This document shows, piece by piece, positions 8,815 to 17,196 of a stretch of DNA of 64,000 nt. This stretch comes from Methanoplanus sp. FWC-SCC4 (GTDB lineage: Archaea; Halobacteriota; Methanomicrobia; Methanomicrobiales; Methanomicrobiaceae), in contig NZ_CP043875.1 of NCBI RefSeq assembly GCF_032878975.1, positions 1,294,370 to 1,358,369 of the forward strand, read 5' to 3'. The notes beneath the pieces are model-generated. The model did no database searches. It was not told where the DNA came from and worked only from the letters and a program-made list of their open reading frames with translations. Position 1 is the first letter of the stretch, and the number at the start of each line of letters is the position of its first letter. A program made the position numbers and the translations under genes.

Positions 8815-10287
8815 ATGACTCCTAAAATTTCAGATAAACTGATGAAAGTTGATGAAACAGAGAGGCAGGCTATAATCTCATTTTTTTCAACAATAATACT
8901 GACATTTTTCGGATTTTTTTCAACGGTTTATTTTGCACACAAACTTGGTGCGGAAGTTTTAGGTGAATACGGAATATTCATTGCATATTTTGGAACATTC
9001 ACTCTTTTTTCAAACGCAGGTTTTGGAAGTGCGGCAATCAAAAAAATCAGTGAAGGGAAAGAAAGGGATGAATATTTCACTGCATCTGCAGTAATCAGAT
9101 TATTGCTGCTTTTTGCAACTGTAATTGCGGCAGTTATTGCTGCACCTATATTTGTGGATTTTTCAGGAACCGGACTTTACCCGTTTATGATTGCTGCCCT
9201 TATAATTTCATACTTCGGAATCACCGTACAGTCATCGGTTTACGGAACAGGGAAAGTCGGGTTAAGTGAAATTGCCAGACTTTCAAATGAAATTGTCAGG
9301 ATAGCCCTTCAGATTATTTTTGTTTATGCTGGTTTTAAAAGCGGAGGTCTTGCAGGGGGATTCATTGCAGGAATGCTTGTTGCGGCGTTTATTAATCTGA
9401 AAAACAATGATTTGAAACTAAAATCCTTTAAGATTGTTCACCTCAGGGAGATGTACAAATATTCTTTCTGGATATTTATGGCATCGGGGGGTGCAGTAAT
9501 AACTTCTTATGCAGGCACTGTTTTAATCGGGTATTTTAATGCTAACTATGATGTGGGAATTTACACAACCGTTTATCAGTTTACAACAATTGTGGCATTT
9601 GCCTCCGCCGCACTCCAGACCGCGTTATATCCGAAAATCAGCAGATGGCATGCAGAGGGTAAAACCGGATACATAGAAAATGCACTTTCACGTGCGATAA
9701 CATATTCACTTTTACTTGCATTACCTGCCTGCGCCGGGGGAATAATGCTTGGAGAAAGGCTCCTTTATTTCCTTTACGGTGCTGATTTTGCAAAAGGAGC
9801 ACTTGCACTGTCATTACTTCTTGTTGCACAGATATTCTGTATTTTTGTAAACCTCGGAGCATCTTCATTAAATGCAATCAGTCATCCGGAAAAAAGTTTT
9901 AAGGCAGGAATTGTTGTTTCAGCAATCTGTCTTTTATTAAATCTTATTTTAATCCCCGTTGCAGGAATAAACGGTGCAGCGGCGGCAACACTCATCAGTT
10001 TCCTTGTTGGTTCACTTATTTTTGGATATATTATAAAACAATATGTAAAGCTGAAATTTCAAAAAATTATTCTCAGGAATATTGTTTTTTCAACAGCCGC
10101 AATGGCAGCTGTAATCAGTGCATCAATGATACTTATTAAACCTTCAGACTGGCTTTCAACACTTCTGCTGGTTTCAATTGGAGCATTTGTATATGTATTA
10201 GTGCTTTTGAAGACTGACAAAACAATCTCTGATGATTTAAAAGATCTTTTGCATGATCTAAATATACCTGTACCAGGGCTAAACTAA
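8815..10287 (+). CDS. polysaccharide flippase (Wzx/MATE-like, MOP superfamily)
   Basis: A 490-residue membrane protein with about 14 transmembrane helices. It begins with a short soluble segment, then the typical first helix ending in FFSTVYFAHKLGAEVLGEYG. Family features are the LGAEVLGEYG turn after helix 1, the central YSFWIFMASGGAVI repeat and the late NGAAAATLISFLVGS helix. It would flip lipid-linked glycans for S-layer or cell-surface glycosylation. A good Shine-Dalgarno (GAGAGGA) precedes the ATG. No glycosyltransferase gene is next to it here. Confidence 0.88.
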   Translation: MTPKISDKLMKVDETERQAIISFFSTIILTFFGFFSTVYFAHKLGAEVLGEYGIFIAYFGTFTLFSNAGFGSAAIKKISEGKERDEYFTASAVIRLLLLFATVIAAVIAAPIFVDFSGTGLYPFMIAALIISYFGITVQSSVYGTGKVGLSEIARLSNEIVRIALQIIFVYAGFKSGGLAGGFIAGMLVAAFINLKNNDLKLKSFKIVHLREMYKYSFWIFMASGGAVITSYAGTVLIGYFNANYDVGIYTTVYQFTTIVAFASAALQTALYPKISRWHAEGKTGYIENALSRAITYSLLLALPACAGGIMLGERLLYFLYGADFAKGALALSLLLVAQIFCIFVNLGASSLNAISHPEKSFKAGIVVSAICLLLNLILIPVAGINGAAAATLISFLVGSLIFGYIIKQYVKLKFQKIILRNIVFSTAAMAAVISASMILIKPSDWLSTLLLVSIGAFVYVLVLLKTDKTISDDLKDLLHDLNIPVPGLN

Positions 10288-10305
10288 TTGGAAAAAAAAT
10301 ATAAT

Positions 10306-10758
10306 TCACTTTTCGATATCAAGAATCGCTTTTGTTGAAAGCTCAACCATATCTTCATTTTTGTCAATTCGTGCAATGTCCCTTACTGCTTCAAGACTGT
10401 ATACAGACTCTTCGAGAAAACTTAAGATATCAGCAGGAAAGAGATCGATTCCATATTCATCAAGCAAAAATTCACTGATCTGCCTGTGATTAAGTCCTGT
10501 CATCCTGAGTTCAAGAATAGTCTTTGCGAATTTTCTTTCAGGGCATCCACAGAGAGGGCACTGTTTACAGCTGCAGTCCAGAAAATCCCTGAAAAAATTT
10601 ATTAATTGTTCTTTTAAGCGGTGATCAAGCCGCTGATAATCAGCACAGGCGCAGACTGCCTCAAGAAATGCTCCATTAAAGGCAAACTCCGGTACACGGT
10701 AACCTACAACTTTCTGAAGTTTCTTTGCAGCCCTGAAACGCGCCCTGTCTGCAATCAA
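10306..10758 (-). CDS. conserved archaeal protein with cysteine cluster
   Basis: A 150-residue protein of no function I can name. It starts at a TTG whose first bases overlap the TGA of the upstream gene (TTGA), with a purine-rich GGAGTAGGAA just before it, indicating translational coupling. Residues about 35-75 hold a dense cysteine set (CACAD, then CSCKQCPLCGCPE), probably a metal site. A helical, helix-turn-helix-like segment follows (LNHRQISEFLLDEYGI). It is encoded right behind the DUF2150 gene and may work with it. Confidence 0.7.
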   Translation of the reverse strand: MIADRARFRAAKKLQKVVGYRVPEFAFNGAFLEAVCACADYQRLDHRLKEQLINFFRDFLDCSCKQCPLCGCPERKFAKTILELRMTGLNHRQISEFLLDEYGIDLFPADILSFLEESVYSLEAVRDIARIDKNEDMVELSTKAILDIEK

Positions 10759-11384
10759 ATTCCTACTCCGAATTCCTCATCAAATTTCTTTAATGATTTG
10801 AGTGCCTCGCCCATGTCATCAACCTCAACGAGCCAGTCGTCAAACATTGCAGGGTTCTCAAAGTCACCACGCAGATATTTCCCACAGCATGAATCACCGT
10901 CAATTACTTTTGCACCGATTGTAGCTGCAATTTCAAGGGCTTTTTCAAGATCCTCATCACCAACACTGCGGCCTTCCTTTACAAGATCCTTTATTGCTCC
11001 CTCTCCGATATCTCCGTTAATAAACTTCTTGCATGACATGAAAAGCACTAAAAAGCGCATCTGAACACCCTGAATGATGTCATAGAGCTCATTGTCAGGA
11101 GCCTCTCCCATTATGATCTCTTCGACTTCATTGAGTTTTTGAAGAGCAGTTTCCGGAGTATAACTTCCGTTCTGGAATACTTTGACTACTTTAAGAACTG
11201 CAACATTGATATCTTTTGTAAAGTTGTCCAGGGCAGAAAGTCCTTCGGGCATCTCCTCTGATTCGGGATCTTCTTCAAAATCCAGCTCAAGAAGAGTTTT
11301 AATCCAGTTATCCCATCTTTCCTGCGTATAGAAATAATACAATACTGATTGTGGCTCAACTTTATCCGCTTTCTTTTTTGCCAT
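10755..11384 (-). CDS. DUF2150 family protein
   Basis: A 209-residue, mostly helical acidic protein starting MAKKKADKVEPQSVLYYFY. It matches the archaeal DUF2150 family by its N-terminal WDNWI and C-terminal CCGKYLRGDFENPAMFDDWL. I chose the ATG at 11384 rather than one 48 bp upstream because the upstream one has no Shine-Dalgarno, while an AT-rich TATA-like stretch (about 11410-11423) is placed for a leaderless start near 11384. Function is unknown. It is divergent from thiI and overlaps the next gene by 4 bp. Confidence 0.8.
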   Translation of the reverse strand: MAKKKADKVEPQSVLYYFYTQERWDNWIKTLLELDFEEDPESEEMPEGLSALDNFTKDINVAVLKVVKVFQNGSYTPETALQKLNEVEEIIMGEAPDNELYDIIQGVQMRFLVLFMSCKKFINGDIGEGAIKDLVKEGRSVGDEDLEKALEIAATIGAKVIDGDSCCGKYLRGDFENPAMFDDWLVEVDDMGEALKSLKKFDEEFGVGI

Positions 11385-11482
11385 AGTTACTGATAATTTC
11401 TGGCTCGGACTGTTAAAAGATATTTCTATCATAACTTACAGGAAGCTAATATTATGAGACCGCCAAATTAGTAATTACAATT

Positions 11483-12667
11483 ATGAACATGACCGTGATG
11501 GCCAGATATGGAGAAATTTTTTTAAAAAGCGACTCCGTACAACGCCACTATATAAAAATAATTTCAAAAAACATCAGGAATGCACTTCTGGCACAGAATC
11601 TTGAACACGAACTTGAAATTCACAGGGGCCGCATACTTATAAACGGAAATAATCCGGAATATATCGCCGAAACGGTTTCAAAGGTATTTGGAATTGTAAG
11701 TGTCAGCATCGCAATCCGAACAGAGTCGTCAAGAGAAGAAATTGAAAATACGGCGGCAGAAATTGCCTCACTAAAGCTCAAACCAGGAATGTCTTTTGCA
11801 GTGAGGGCGCGGCGATCAAATGTGAAAGGATTTACAAGTCAGGAACTTGGGGCATCCACAGGCGACAGGATCTACGACAAAGTAAAGGATCTGAAAGTTG
11901 ATTTGAAAAATCCCGATTATGAGATCTTTGTTGAAGCAAGAAGAGAAGGCGGCCTGATTTACGACAGTAAAATAGAAGGACCAGGAGGCCTTCCTCTTGG
12001 AACGCAGGGTGCTGTTCTGTCACTCATGTCGGCGGGGATTGACTCACCTGTTGCATCATGGCTTGCAATGAAAAGGGGATGTACTGCCTCTTTTGTAAAC
12101 TTCAGCGGTGGTAGATACATGGGAGGGGATATTTTAAAGGCGTCTCTCGAAAATCTTGCAAACCTTTCAAAGTGGACAAAGGGCCAGCCACTCAAATTGT
12201 ATGTAATGAATATAGAGCCATTTTACGATGCTCTCATGAAAGTCGAAAACCCCAGAAACCGCTGTTTAATCTGTAAACGGTTTATGCTAAGAGTTGCATC
12301 AAAGACTGCTAAAAAATATAAATATCTCGGCCTTGTAATGGGAAATAACATAGGGCAGGTTGCATCCCAGACACTTGTGAACATGGCAGTTGTCGAATCT
12401 GTGATTCCTTCGGATCTGCCCCTTATCCAGCCTCTGATTACATACGACAAGGAAGAGACCGTTGTTCTTGCCAGAAAGATAGGAACATTCAGGGACTTTG
12501 CAGGAGACGTTTCATGCAGTGTGGTGCCAAAGCATCCTGCAGTTGCGGCAACCATCGAAAAAGTTCTTGAAGATGAGAAAAATATTGATATTGAAAATCT
12601 TGTGGAAATATGCAGTAAGGATTTTGTCCTCTACAAAGCATTGAACGGGGAAATAATCACTGATTAA
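11483..12667 (+). CDS. thiI: tRNA 4-thiouridine synthetase ThiI (archaeal, no rhodanese domain)
   Basis: A 394-residue enzyme that activates U8 of tRNA with ATP and inserts sulfur. It has an N-terminal ferredoxin-like plus THUMP region (about 1-165) and a PP-loop ATPase with SAGIDSP at 183-189. Instead of the C-terminal rhodanese of E. coli it has C261 and C264 in a CLIC motif and C345. These are the three cysteines described in methanococcal ThiI as essential and as Fe-S ligands. The 3' end overlaps the convergent pscS gene by 4 bp. Confidence 0.95.
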   Translation: MNMTVMARYGEIFLKSDSVQRHYIKIISKNIRNALLAQNLEHELEIHRGRILINGNNPEYIAETVSKVFGIVSVSIAIRTESSREEIENTAAEIASLKLKPGMSFAVRARRSNVKGFTSQELGASTGDRIYDKVKDLKVDLKNPDYEIFVEARREGGLIYDSKIEGPGGLPLGTQGAVLSLMSAGIDSPVASWLAMKRGCTASFVNFSGGRYMGGDILKASLENLANLSKWTKGQPLKLYVMNIEPFYDALMKVENPRNRCLICKRFMLRVASKTAKKYKYLGLVMGNNIGQVASQTLVNMAVVESVIPSDLPLIQPLITYDKEETVVLARKIGTFRDFAGDVSCSVVPKHPAVAATIEKVLEDEKNIDIENLVEICSKDFVLYKALNGEIITD

Positions 12668-13842
12668 TTCACATTCAATCCATTATTTTCTGCAACTTCT
12701 ATAAATGCATTAGAGAGATATTCAGTTTGTTTCTGTGTAAGCCCGTAGGTATTATACTTCCATACTTTTGTTGAACCGGGTATAACACCTGTTATTCCTT
12801 TTTTCTTCAGTTCACCTGACAGGAAATATCCTCTTTTTTTATGGGTTTCTGCGACCTTGTCAAAGGATTCGATTGTATTAACCCTGGTAAGAGTATGTTC
12901 ACGGGGTGTGTCACTCATGCACTTTGTTCCCTCAATTGAGAGGAGAGTGTCTGCAAACATCCTGCTGTGTTTTATTTCCGTATCCCAGTTTTCGACACGT
13001 TTTTTTACGGCAGGGAATGATGCGGTAAGACCAACCATGGTAACTCCCATAAGCGAGCATCCCATCAGTTCGACCTCTTTAATTCCAAATGTCCGCCCGG
13101 TAACATCTCCTTTGACTTTTGTCGTTCTAAATACCTTTTCAGCGTATTCATCGGTTGTTGCCACAACTCCCGAAGGTGCAGGAGCCGCCATGCTCTTATG
13201 TCCCGAACCCACGATGAAATCGACACCAAGCTCTTTTCCGTTTACAGGCATTGTACCTACTGTGTAGGCCCCGTTTAAAAGAACAGGTATATCATACTGG
13301 TGTGCTGCCTTTGCAACGCCTCTGATGTCGTGTATGTTTCCGTACTGGTAATCAGCATGCTCAACGTACAGCAGTGAAGGTACCTTCCCGTATTTTTCAA
13401 CAACTTCTTCAATTTTCTGACTTGCGTTTTCACCTGTGATATGCTGATTTTCATCAGCCGGAATTTCACACGGAATTCCGCCGGACTGCTCTACAGAAAC
13501 AAACTCAGTGTAATGAGACAAAGCTGTCAGGATTACAGGGTCCCCTTTCTCAACAAATGTGCTTGCAACAGCCTGAAAACCCCTTCTTGCTCCGGGCACT
13601 ACACGCAGCTGTTCCATACCAAGCCATTCTGCACATTCTGAATGAAAATCTGCCAGAGGTGGCTTTTTGATATAATCAAGCCTGAAAGGTTTCAGACAGT
13701 TGTCACAGACAGAGTAACCATCAGAATAAGCCATTACTGCCTTCTGGGCCTCCGGCGTAAGTCTTCCGGCTGCCTGAATCGGATCGATGTTTATGTACAT
13801 CTCCTCAACTTCACGCGCCTCAATATTTGCCGCACACTGCAT
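12664..13842 (-). CDS. pscS: O-phospho-L-seryl-tRNA:Cys-tRNA synthase (SepCysS)
   Basis: A 392-residue PLP enzyme that turns Sep-tRNA(Cys) into Cys-tRNA(Cys), the tRNA-dependent cysteine route of methanogens. Visible are C46 and C49 (SVCDNC) and C262 (LMGCS), matching the three conserved cysteines of the family, and the PLP lysine K216 in GSGHKSMAAPAP. A strong ribosome site (AAGGAGGT) lies inside the end of the 59-codon gene just upstream, so the two are coupled. It is convergent and overlapping with thiI, another tRNA-sulfur enzyme. Confidence 0.95.
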   Translation of the reverse strand: MQCAANIEAREVEEMYINIDPIQAAGRLTPEAQKAVMAYSDGYSVCDNCLKPFRLDYIKKPPLADFHSECAEWLGMEQLRVVPGARRGFQAVASTFVEKGDPVILTALSHYTEFVSVEQSGGIPCEIPADENQHITGENASQKIEEVVEKYGKVPSLLYVEHADYQYGNIHDIRGVAKAAHQYDIPVLLNGAYTVGTMPVNGKELGVDFIVGSGHKSMAAPAPSGVVATTDEYAEKVFRTTKVKGDVTGRTFGIKEVELMGCSLMGVTMVGLTASFPAVKKRVENWDTEIKHSRMFADTLLSIEGTKCMSDTPREHTLTRVNTIESFDKVAETHKKRGYFLSGELKKKGITGVIPGSTKVWKYNTYGLTQKQTEYLSNAFIEVAENNGLNVN

Positions 13843-13844
13843 TT

Positions 13845-14024
13845 TTACAAGACCTCCTTTTCAAGAACAGATATCTGTTTTTTTAATTTTTCAATTACTT
13901 TGCCTGCTTTTTCCTTGTCGGATTCATCAAAGTCGTGCATAGGAGCATTTTTGCGGAAAAGCTCCCTCATATCAGTTAATAAAAACATTGCCTGAAAAAC
14001 GGCGTCAACTCCCCTTTGAGACAT
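13845..14024 (-). CDS. small helical protein cotranscribed with SepCysS
   Basis: A 59-residue open frame starting MSQRGVDAVFQAMFLL and ending KKQISVLEKEVL. Its stop is only 2 bp before the pscS ATG, and its last codons carry the pscS ribosome-binding site. The product is predicted helical with a leucine-rich, coiled-coil-like C-terminus and no cysteines. I do not recognise the family with confidence. Position suggests a partner or regulator of the SepRS/SepCysS cysteine pathway. It does not look like the longer SepCysE linker protein. Confidence 0.7.
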   Translation of the reverse strand: MSQRGVDAVFQAMFLLTDMRELFRKNAPMHDFDESDKEKAGKVIEKLKKQISVLEKEVL

Positions 14025-14300
14025 AAAATCACCTTATTTTATTTCTATATATATCGTTTTGACAAACTATTAAAGAGTGGATATTTTAAAATATTTGCCA
14101 AAATCCCCTTTTTTTAGACATCATAAATTCAGATTTAAAAAAATATCACCAGTCTGAACTGACCAAATCCTTAGAATATAAAAAAAATTAAGGATTTAAA
14201 CAGGAGATAATAATTTCACTGTTTTCAAAAAATTTTCATTAAACAATACACACAGACAACATGAGAAATTATTACAGAATGAAAGCAACAAAAATGAAAG

Positions 14301-14373
14301 CGCCCAGTACGGAATTCGAATCCGTGTCGCAGCCGTGACAGGGCTGCATGATAGGCCACTACACTAACTGGGC
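14301..14373 (-). tRNA. tRNA-Asp (GTC), copy 1
   Basis: The reverse strand folds as a 73-nt tRNA. The acceptor is GCCCAGT/ACTGGGC with discriminator G. The anticodon arm is CAGCC-CTGTCAC-GGCTG with anticodon GTC, and the T-arm contains GATTCGAAT. No CCA is encoded. It is identical to the copy at 14949-15021. Confidence 0.95.
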
Positions 14374-14508
14374 ATACAATATGATTTTACCATACTAGAT
14401 TGCAGCTATCTACTATTTAATCCTTCGATTTTATTTTCAGAGAAACAAAAATAATATTTATTCCTGTTACTGAAGAGATAGACCAAAGCAATAAGGAGTT
14501 TTTGTAAT

Positions 14509-14787
14509 ATGGACGAAGAGAAGGCATACATAAGAGCAAAAGAGAAAGTAGGAAATTTAAAAGAATTTTATTCACATCTCTCCGCATACATCATTGTAAA
14601 TGTAATTCTTGCCCTGATAAACCTGATAACATCACCACAGTCACTCTGGTTTTACTGGATAACATTATTCTGGGGAATAGCCGTTTTAATCCACGGATGG
14701 AATACTTTTAGTTCAAATTCCCTTCTTGGAAAAGACTGGGAAGATCAAAAAATTAAGGAATATATGGAAAAAGAGAGGAAAAATTAA
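14509..14787 (+). CDS. 2TM-domain protein
   Basis: A 92-residue membrane protein with a charged N-terminus (MDEEKAYIRAKEKV), two transmembrane helices (about 26-42 and 47-63) and a charged tail (DWEDQKIKEYMEKERK). This is the layout of the small 2TM domain family of unknown function, often linked to signalling proteins in bacteria. It has an AAGGAG site before the ATG. It lies alone between the two identical tRNA-Asp genes. Confidence 0.8.
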   Translation: MDEEKAYIRAKEKVGNLKEFYSHLSAYIIVNVILALINLITSPQSLWFYWITLFWGIAVLIHGWNTFSSNSLLGKDWEDQKIKEYMEKERKN

Positions 14788-14948
14788 TTTTTTAATTTAT
14801 CAGAAAAACCGGGAACACAACTACATTTTTTCAGGAATATTCAGAATATATTATCAGAAAAAGGATAAACCATAAATTCAGATTAAGCTCCCTTTTAGTC
14901 AAAAACTGCATAAATAGAAGACTTAGAAATTGTTTCAAAAAACGAAAG

Positions 14949-15021
14949 CGCCCAGTACGGAATTCGAATCCGTGTCGCAGCCGTGACAGGGCTGCATGAT
15001 AGGCCACTACACTAACTGGGC
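14949..15021 (-). tRNA. tRNA-Asp (GTC), copy 2
   Basis: This is identical over the whole gene, and a few flanking bases, to the tRNA-Asp at 14301-14373 (about 79 bp in all). Anticodon GTC, discriminator G. It precedes the tRNA-Tyr gene by about 30 bp when read on the plus strand, so both are probably one minus-strand transcript. Confidence 0.95.
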
Positions 15022-15053
15022 AATTAAACATCCACACCTGCGTTATCCAAAGA

Positions 15054-15166
15054 TCCCGCCTCCCGGAGTCGAACCGGGGACATCGCGGTAGCCGCGCAGT
15101 TACCCACAAAGCTTTTGGGTAAACCAAACTACAGCCGCGCACTCTACCAGTCTGAGTTAAGGCGGG
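15054..15166 (-). tRNA. tRNA-Tyr (GTA) with a 39-nt intron
   Basis: The reverse strand gives acceptor CCCGCCT/AGGCGGG with C1-G72 and discriminator A, the identity pair of archaeal tRNA-Tyr. The anticodon arm is CGCGG-CTGTAG..A-CCGCG with GTA. Between positions 37 and 38 lies an insert at 15090-15128 (39 nt). It holds a GGTTTACCC/GGGTAAC helix, and GTAG can pair with CTAC across the junction, as expected for a bulge-helix-bulge cut by the archaeal splicing endonuclease. The mature tRNA would be 74 nt. Confidence 0.92.
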
Positions 15167-15698
15167 TGTGGTGCTCTACAATATTAGATAGACTAGTTTT
15201 TAAACATTTTCTTTTTGATCTGTCTGATTATTTCACCAAAAAAATCAATATATAAAGCCATTTTTAAGAAAAGGCTGCAGATTATGCCCAAAACAAATAC
15301 TGACACTGATGATTCCTGTTTTCAAAATACAGACAAAGTATCATCCTGCGCATTGTAATTTGCAGTTATGGAAAATACAGGCTTCCACCACATAATGCAC
15401 AAACGGAATTTTTCAGGGACAACAGGATTCTTAAAAATAATTCAGAAAAATTGCCATGAAAATCACTTTGTGGTTTCTCATCAATGTTTGAAAACTTCAT
15501 CTGCCCAAATTTTATTGCATGAGAATTAAATTTTCAATTTAAAAAAAGACAATAACCTGAAAAATTATTCACATGCACCTATATTGGCAAATTTAAAAGA
15601 ATACCAGGACGTTCATATTTGCCAGCAGAATATGTTTATAATTAATAAATCAGAAAATTTTGAAAAATCAAAAAAAATTATTAAAATTACAAAAAGAT
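15167..15698. other. 532-bp stretch without a clear gene; possible short ORFs
   Basis: AT-rich spacer between tRNA-Tyr and the prefoldin gene. On the plus strand a TATA-like AATATATAAAG (about 15247-15257) is placed about 30 bp before an ATG at 15284. That ATG opens a 24-codon frame (15284-15358, starts MPKTNTDTDD, two cysteines). A second frame of 53 codons follows (15368-15529, starts MENTGFHHIMHK). Neither has recognisable homology, and either could be chance. The last 160 bp, before the prefoldin stop, are nearly pure A/T. Confidence 0.4.
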
Positions 15699-16058
15699 TT
15701 AGTCTGCAACAGGGTTTCCACCCTGCATCGCAGCCTGGATCTGCTGCTGGATCTGCTCAAACTTTGTCTGAAGCATCTTCTCCTGTTTTTCAAGGGATTT
15801 TATCCTCAGCTCAAGAGTTTCTATTTTGTCTGCAAGATCTGATGAAACAGACTCCTTGTTCTTCTGCATCATCACAGTGCCTATTGTAACAAAAACATCA
15901 GCATCCTCACTGACATTTCCAAGTTCTTCCTGTGCCTTCTTTGCCTCTTTTGCAGCCATCTCAAAATTTGATTTCTGCTGCATTATAGTCTGAAGCTGCT
16001 GCTGGACCTGCTGTAACATCGACAACTGATTCTGGACTTTGGGTGGAATATTATTCAT
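15699..16058 (-). CDS. pfdB: prefoldin beta subunit
   Basis: A 119-residue subunit of the hexameric chaperone that hands unfolded proteins to the thermosome. The N-terminal helix begins NNIPPKVQNQLSMLQQVQQQ. A central beta hairpin (DADVFVTIGTVMMQKN) and a long C-terminal coiled coil complete the short beta-class prefoldin. It is the last gene of the minus-strand superoperon and overlaps Pcc1 by 8 bp. Confidence 0.95.
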   Translation of the reverse strand: MNNIPPKVQNQLSMLQQVQQQLQTIMQQKSNFEMAAKEAKKAQEELGNVSEDADVFVTIGTVMMQKNKESVSSDLADKIETLELRIKSLEKQEKMLQTKFEQIQQQIQAAMQGGNPVAD

Positions 16059-16326
16059 TAATTATTACCTCCTGCATCTCTTCTGCAATATTTATTAATC
16101 TTAACCATGTATTTAACGCAGCGCGAAGAGCAGACAGGTCCTCTGCCTTTACAGTCAGAATCAGGGTATTATTACCCGACAATGAGACTTCCGATTTTGA
16201 ACGTCCCATATCTTCATTTTCCGGCCTTACAGCCTCATAAATCCTTTCTGCAAAAGGTGTTTCAAAACTAAAAACAGCTTCATGAACCATCAGAGATTCA
16301 TGAACCGGCAATAAGTCTGAGGACAT
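16051..16326 (-). CDS. KEOPS complex subunit Pcc1
   Basis: A 91-residue protein, MSSDLLPVHESLMVHEAVF, with the small alpha/beta Pcc1 fold: FSFETPFAERIYEAVRPE, then SGNNTLILTVKAEDLSALRAALNTWLRL split by turns. It dimerises in KEOPS, which makes t6A37 on ANN-decoding tRNAs. The ATG at 16326 has a GGGGAGAAGGT site right before it, so I prefer it to a TTG 24 bp upstream. It overlaps the Brix gene by 29 bp. The placement before prefoldin is conserved in Archaea. Confidence 0.88.
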   Translation of the reverse strand: MSSDLLPVHESLMVHEAVFSFETPFAERIYEAVRPENEDMGRSKSEVSLSGNNTLILTVKAEDLSALRAALNTWLRLINIAEEMQEVIINE

Positions 16327-16699
16327 ACCTTCTCCCCTGCGCACCGTCAAAGATTAGGGTATCAGACCCGCAATCTGTCTTTTGAACATTCAGATATTGT
16401 CTCAGTTTATCATAAACCGTTTGGTTACCGGTAAAAAGACCCTTTGAGATGATGCCTTCACGTTTATCTACAGAGTATGATGAAAACAAAATATCTGTGA
16501 CAAACTCCTCATCGTGATAAAGTTCAATCAAAAAATTGCGTCCTGACCGTGATACAATTAAAACATCACTGTCAAATTCAGCAACTGTACCAAGCCCTGC
16601 CTTACCTCTGGGGGAATAATGACATCCCAAAGAAAATGCAAGGTCCTTTGAGAAAGTTCTCAGGACCGGTACAGGTTTACGCGAAGTGGTTACTTCCAT
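16298..16699 (-). CDS. Brix-domain ribosomal biogenesis protein
   Basis: A 133-residue single-domain Brix/Imp4-like protein starting [20 protein letters not shown]. The RTFSKDLAFSLG and RGKAGLG segments match the family's N-terminal block. Archaeal versions are thought to bind rRNA during large-subunit or pre-rRNA processing. Its ATG overlaps the rpo12 stop (TAATG). The downstream Pcc1 gene starts inside its end, so translation is tightly coupled. Confidence 0.82.
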   Translation of the reverse strand: MEVTTSRKPVPVLRTFSKDLAFSLGCHYSPRGKAGLGTVAEFDSDVLIVSRSGRNFLIELYHDEEFVTDILFSSYSVDKREGIISKGLFTGNQTVYDKLRQYLNVQKTDCGSDTLIFDGAQGRRYVLRLIAGS

Positions 16700-16830
16700 T
16701 ATCTGGCTTTTACGGTTTTTATACCTGCCCCGCGTTCCTTGAAAAGAATACGGTGACCACAGTATGGACAGCGGACATTGATATCAATATCCACTTTTTG
16801 CTTACACCTTGCGCACTTATAACCTGACAT
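16699..16830 (-). CDS. rpoP: DNA-directed RNA polymerase subunit P (Rpo12)
   Basis: A 43-residue zinc-ribbon subunit that sits at the Rpo3/Rpo10/Rpo11 assembly platform. The sequence begins [16 protein letters not shown], with C6 and C9. The second pair is in RCPYCGHR, followed by the basic tail ILFKERGAG. The stop overlaps the next gene's ATG by one base. It lies 14 bp after eL43, the usual archaeal order. Confidence 0.95.
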   Translation of the reverse strand: MSGYKCARCKQKVDIDINVRCPYCGHRILFKERGAGIKTVKAR

Positions 16831-16844
16831 TGAATATAACTCCT

Positions 16845-17135
16845 TTACTCTTTGATTAATGAACGTTCAATTGTACGGAGTGCAACCTTCAGGTTTGGTG
16901 TCTGTGGGACATATGCTCCTCCGGCATATTTGTGTCCGCATTTGCGGCATTCCCAGATACCTGTACCCTTACGGGATACTGCTTCTGTTGCACAGCGTGG
17001 GCATACATGTTTTGCCTTTGAGACTTTTTCGATCTCATTTACGCGTTTTCTGATGAAACGACCGTATCTTGGACCAAATCTACCTGCGCTACCTGTAATT
17101 CTTCCTTTTGCTCTAAGTTTACCTGATTTTGCCAT
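16845..17135 (-). CDS. rpl37ae: large-subunit ribosomal protein eL43 (L37Ae)
   Basis: A 96-residue zinc-ribbon ribosomal protein. The basic N-terminus ([18 protein letters not shown]) contacts rRNA. The C4 zinc site is CPRC...CRKC at about residues 45-68. Length and motifs are those of the archaeal/eukaryal family. It follows SBDS directly, with only 61 bp between them, where exosome genes occur in many other archaea. Confidence 0.95.
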   Translation of the reverse strand: MAKSGKLRAKGRITGSAGRFGPRYGRFIRKRVNEIEKVSKAKHVCPRCATEAVSRKGTGIWECRKCGHKYAGGAYVPQTPNLKVALRTIERSLIKE

Positions 17136-17196
17136 ATTTACTATGCCCCGAAATTTAGGTCTGTATATATTACTCTTACAACCTTATTAATTCTGA

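Noticed and set aside
15584-15889. 101-codon plus-strand frame over the prefoldin gene
   Set aside because: Most of it is the reverse of the pfdB coiled coil, and it has no independent support.
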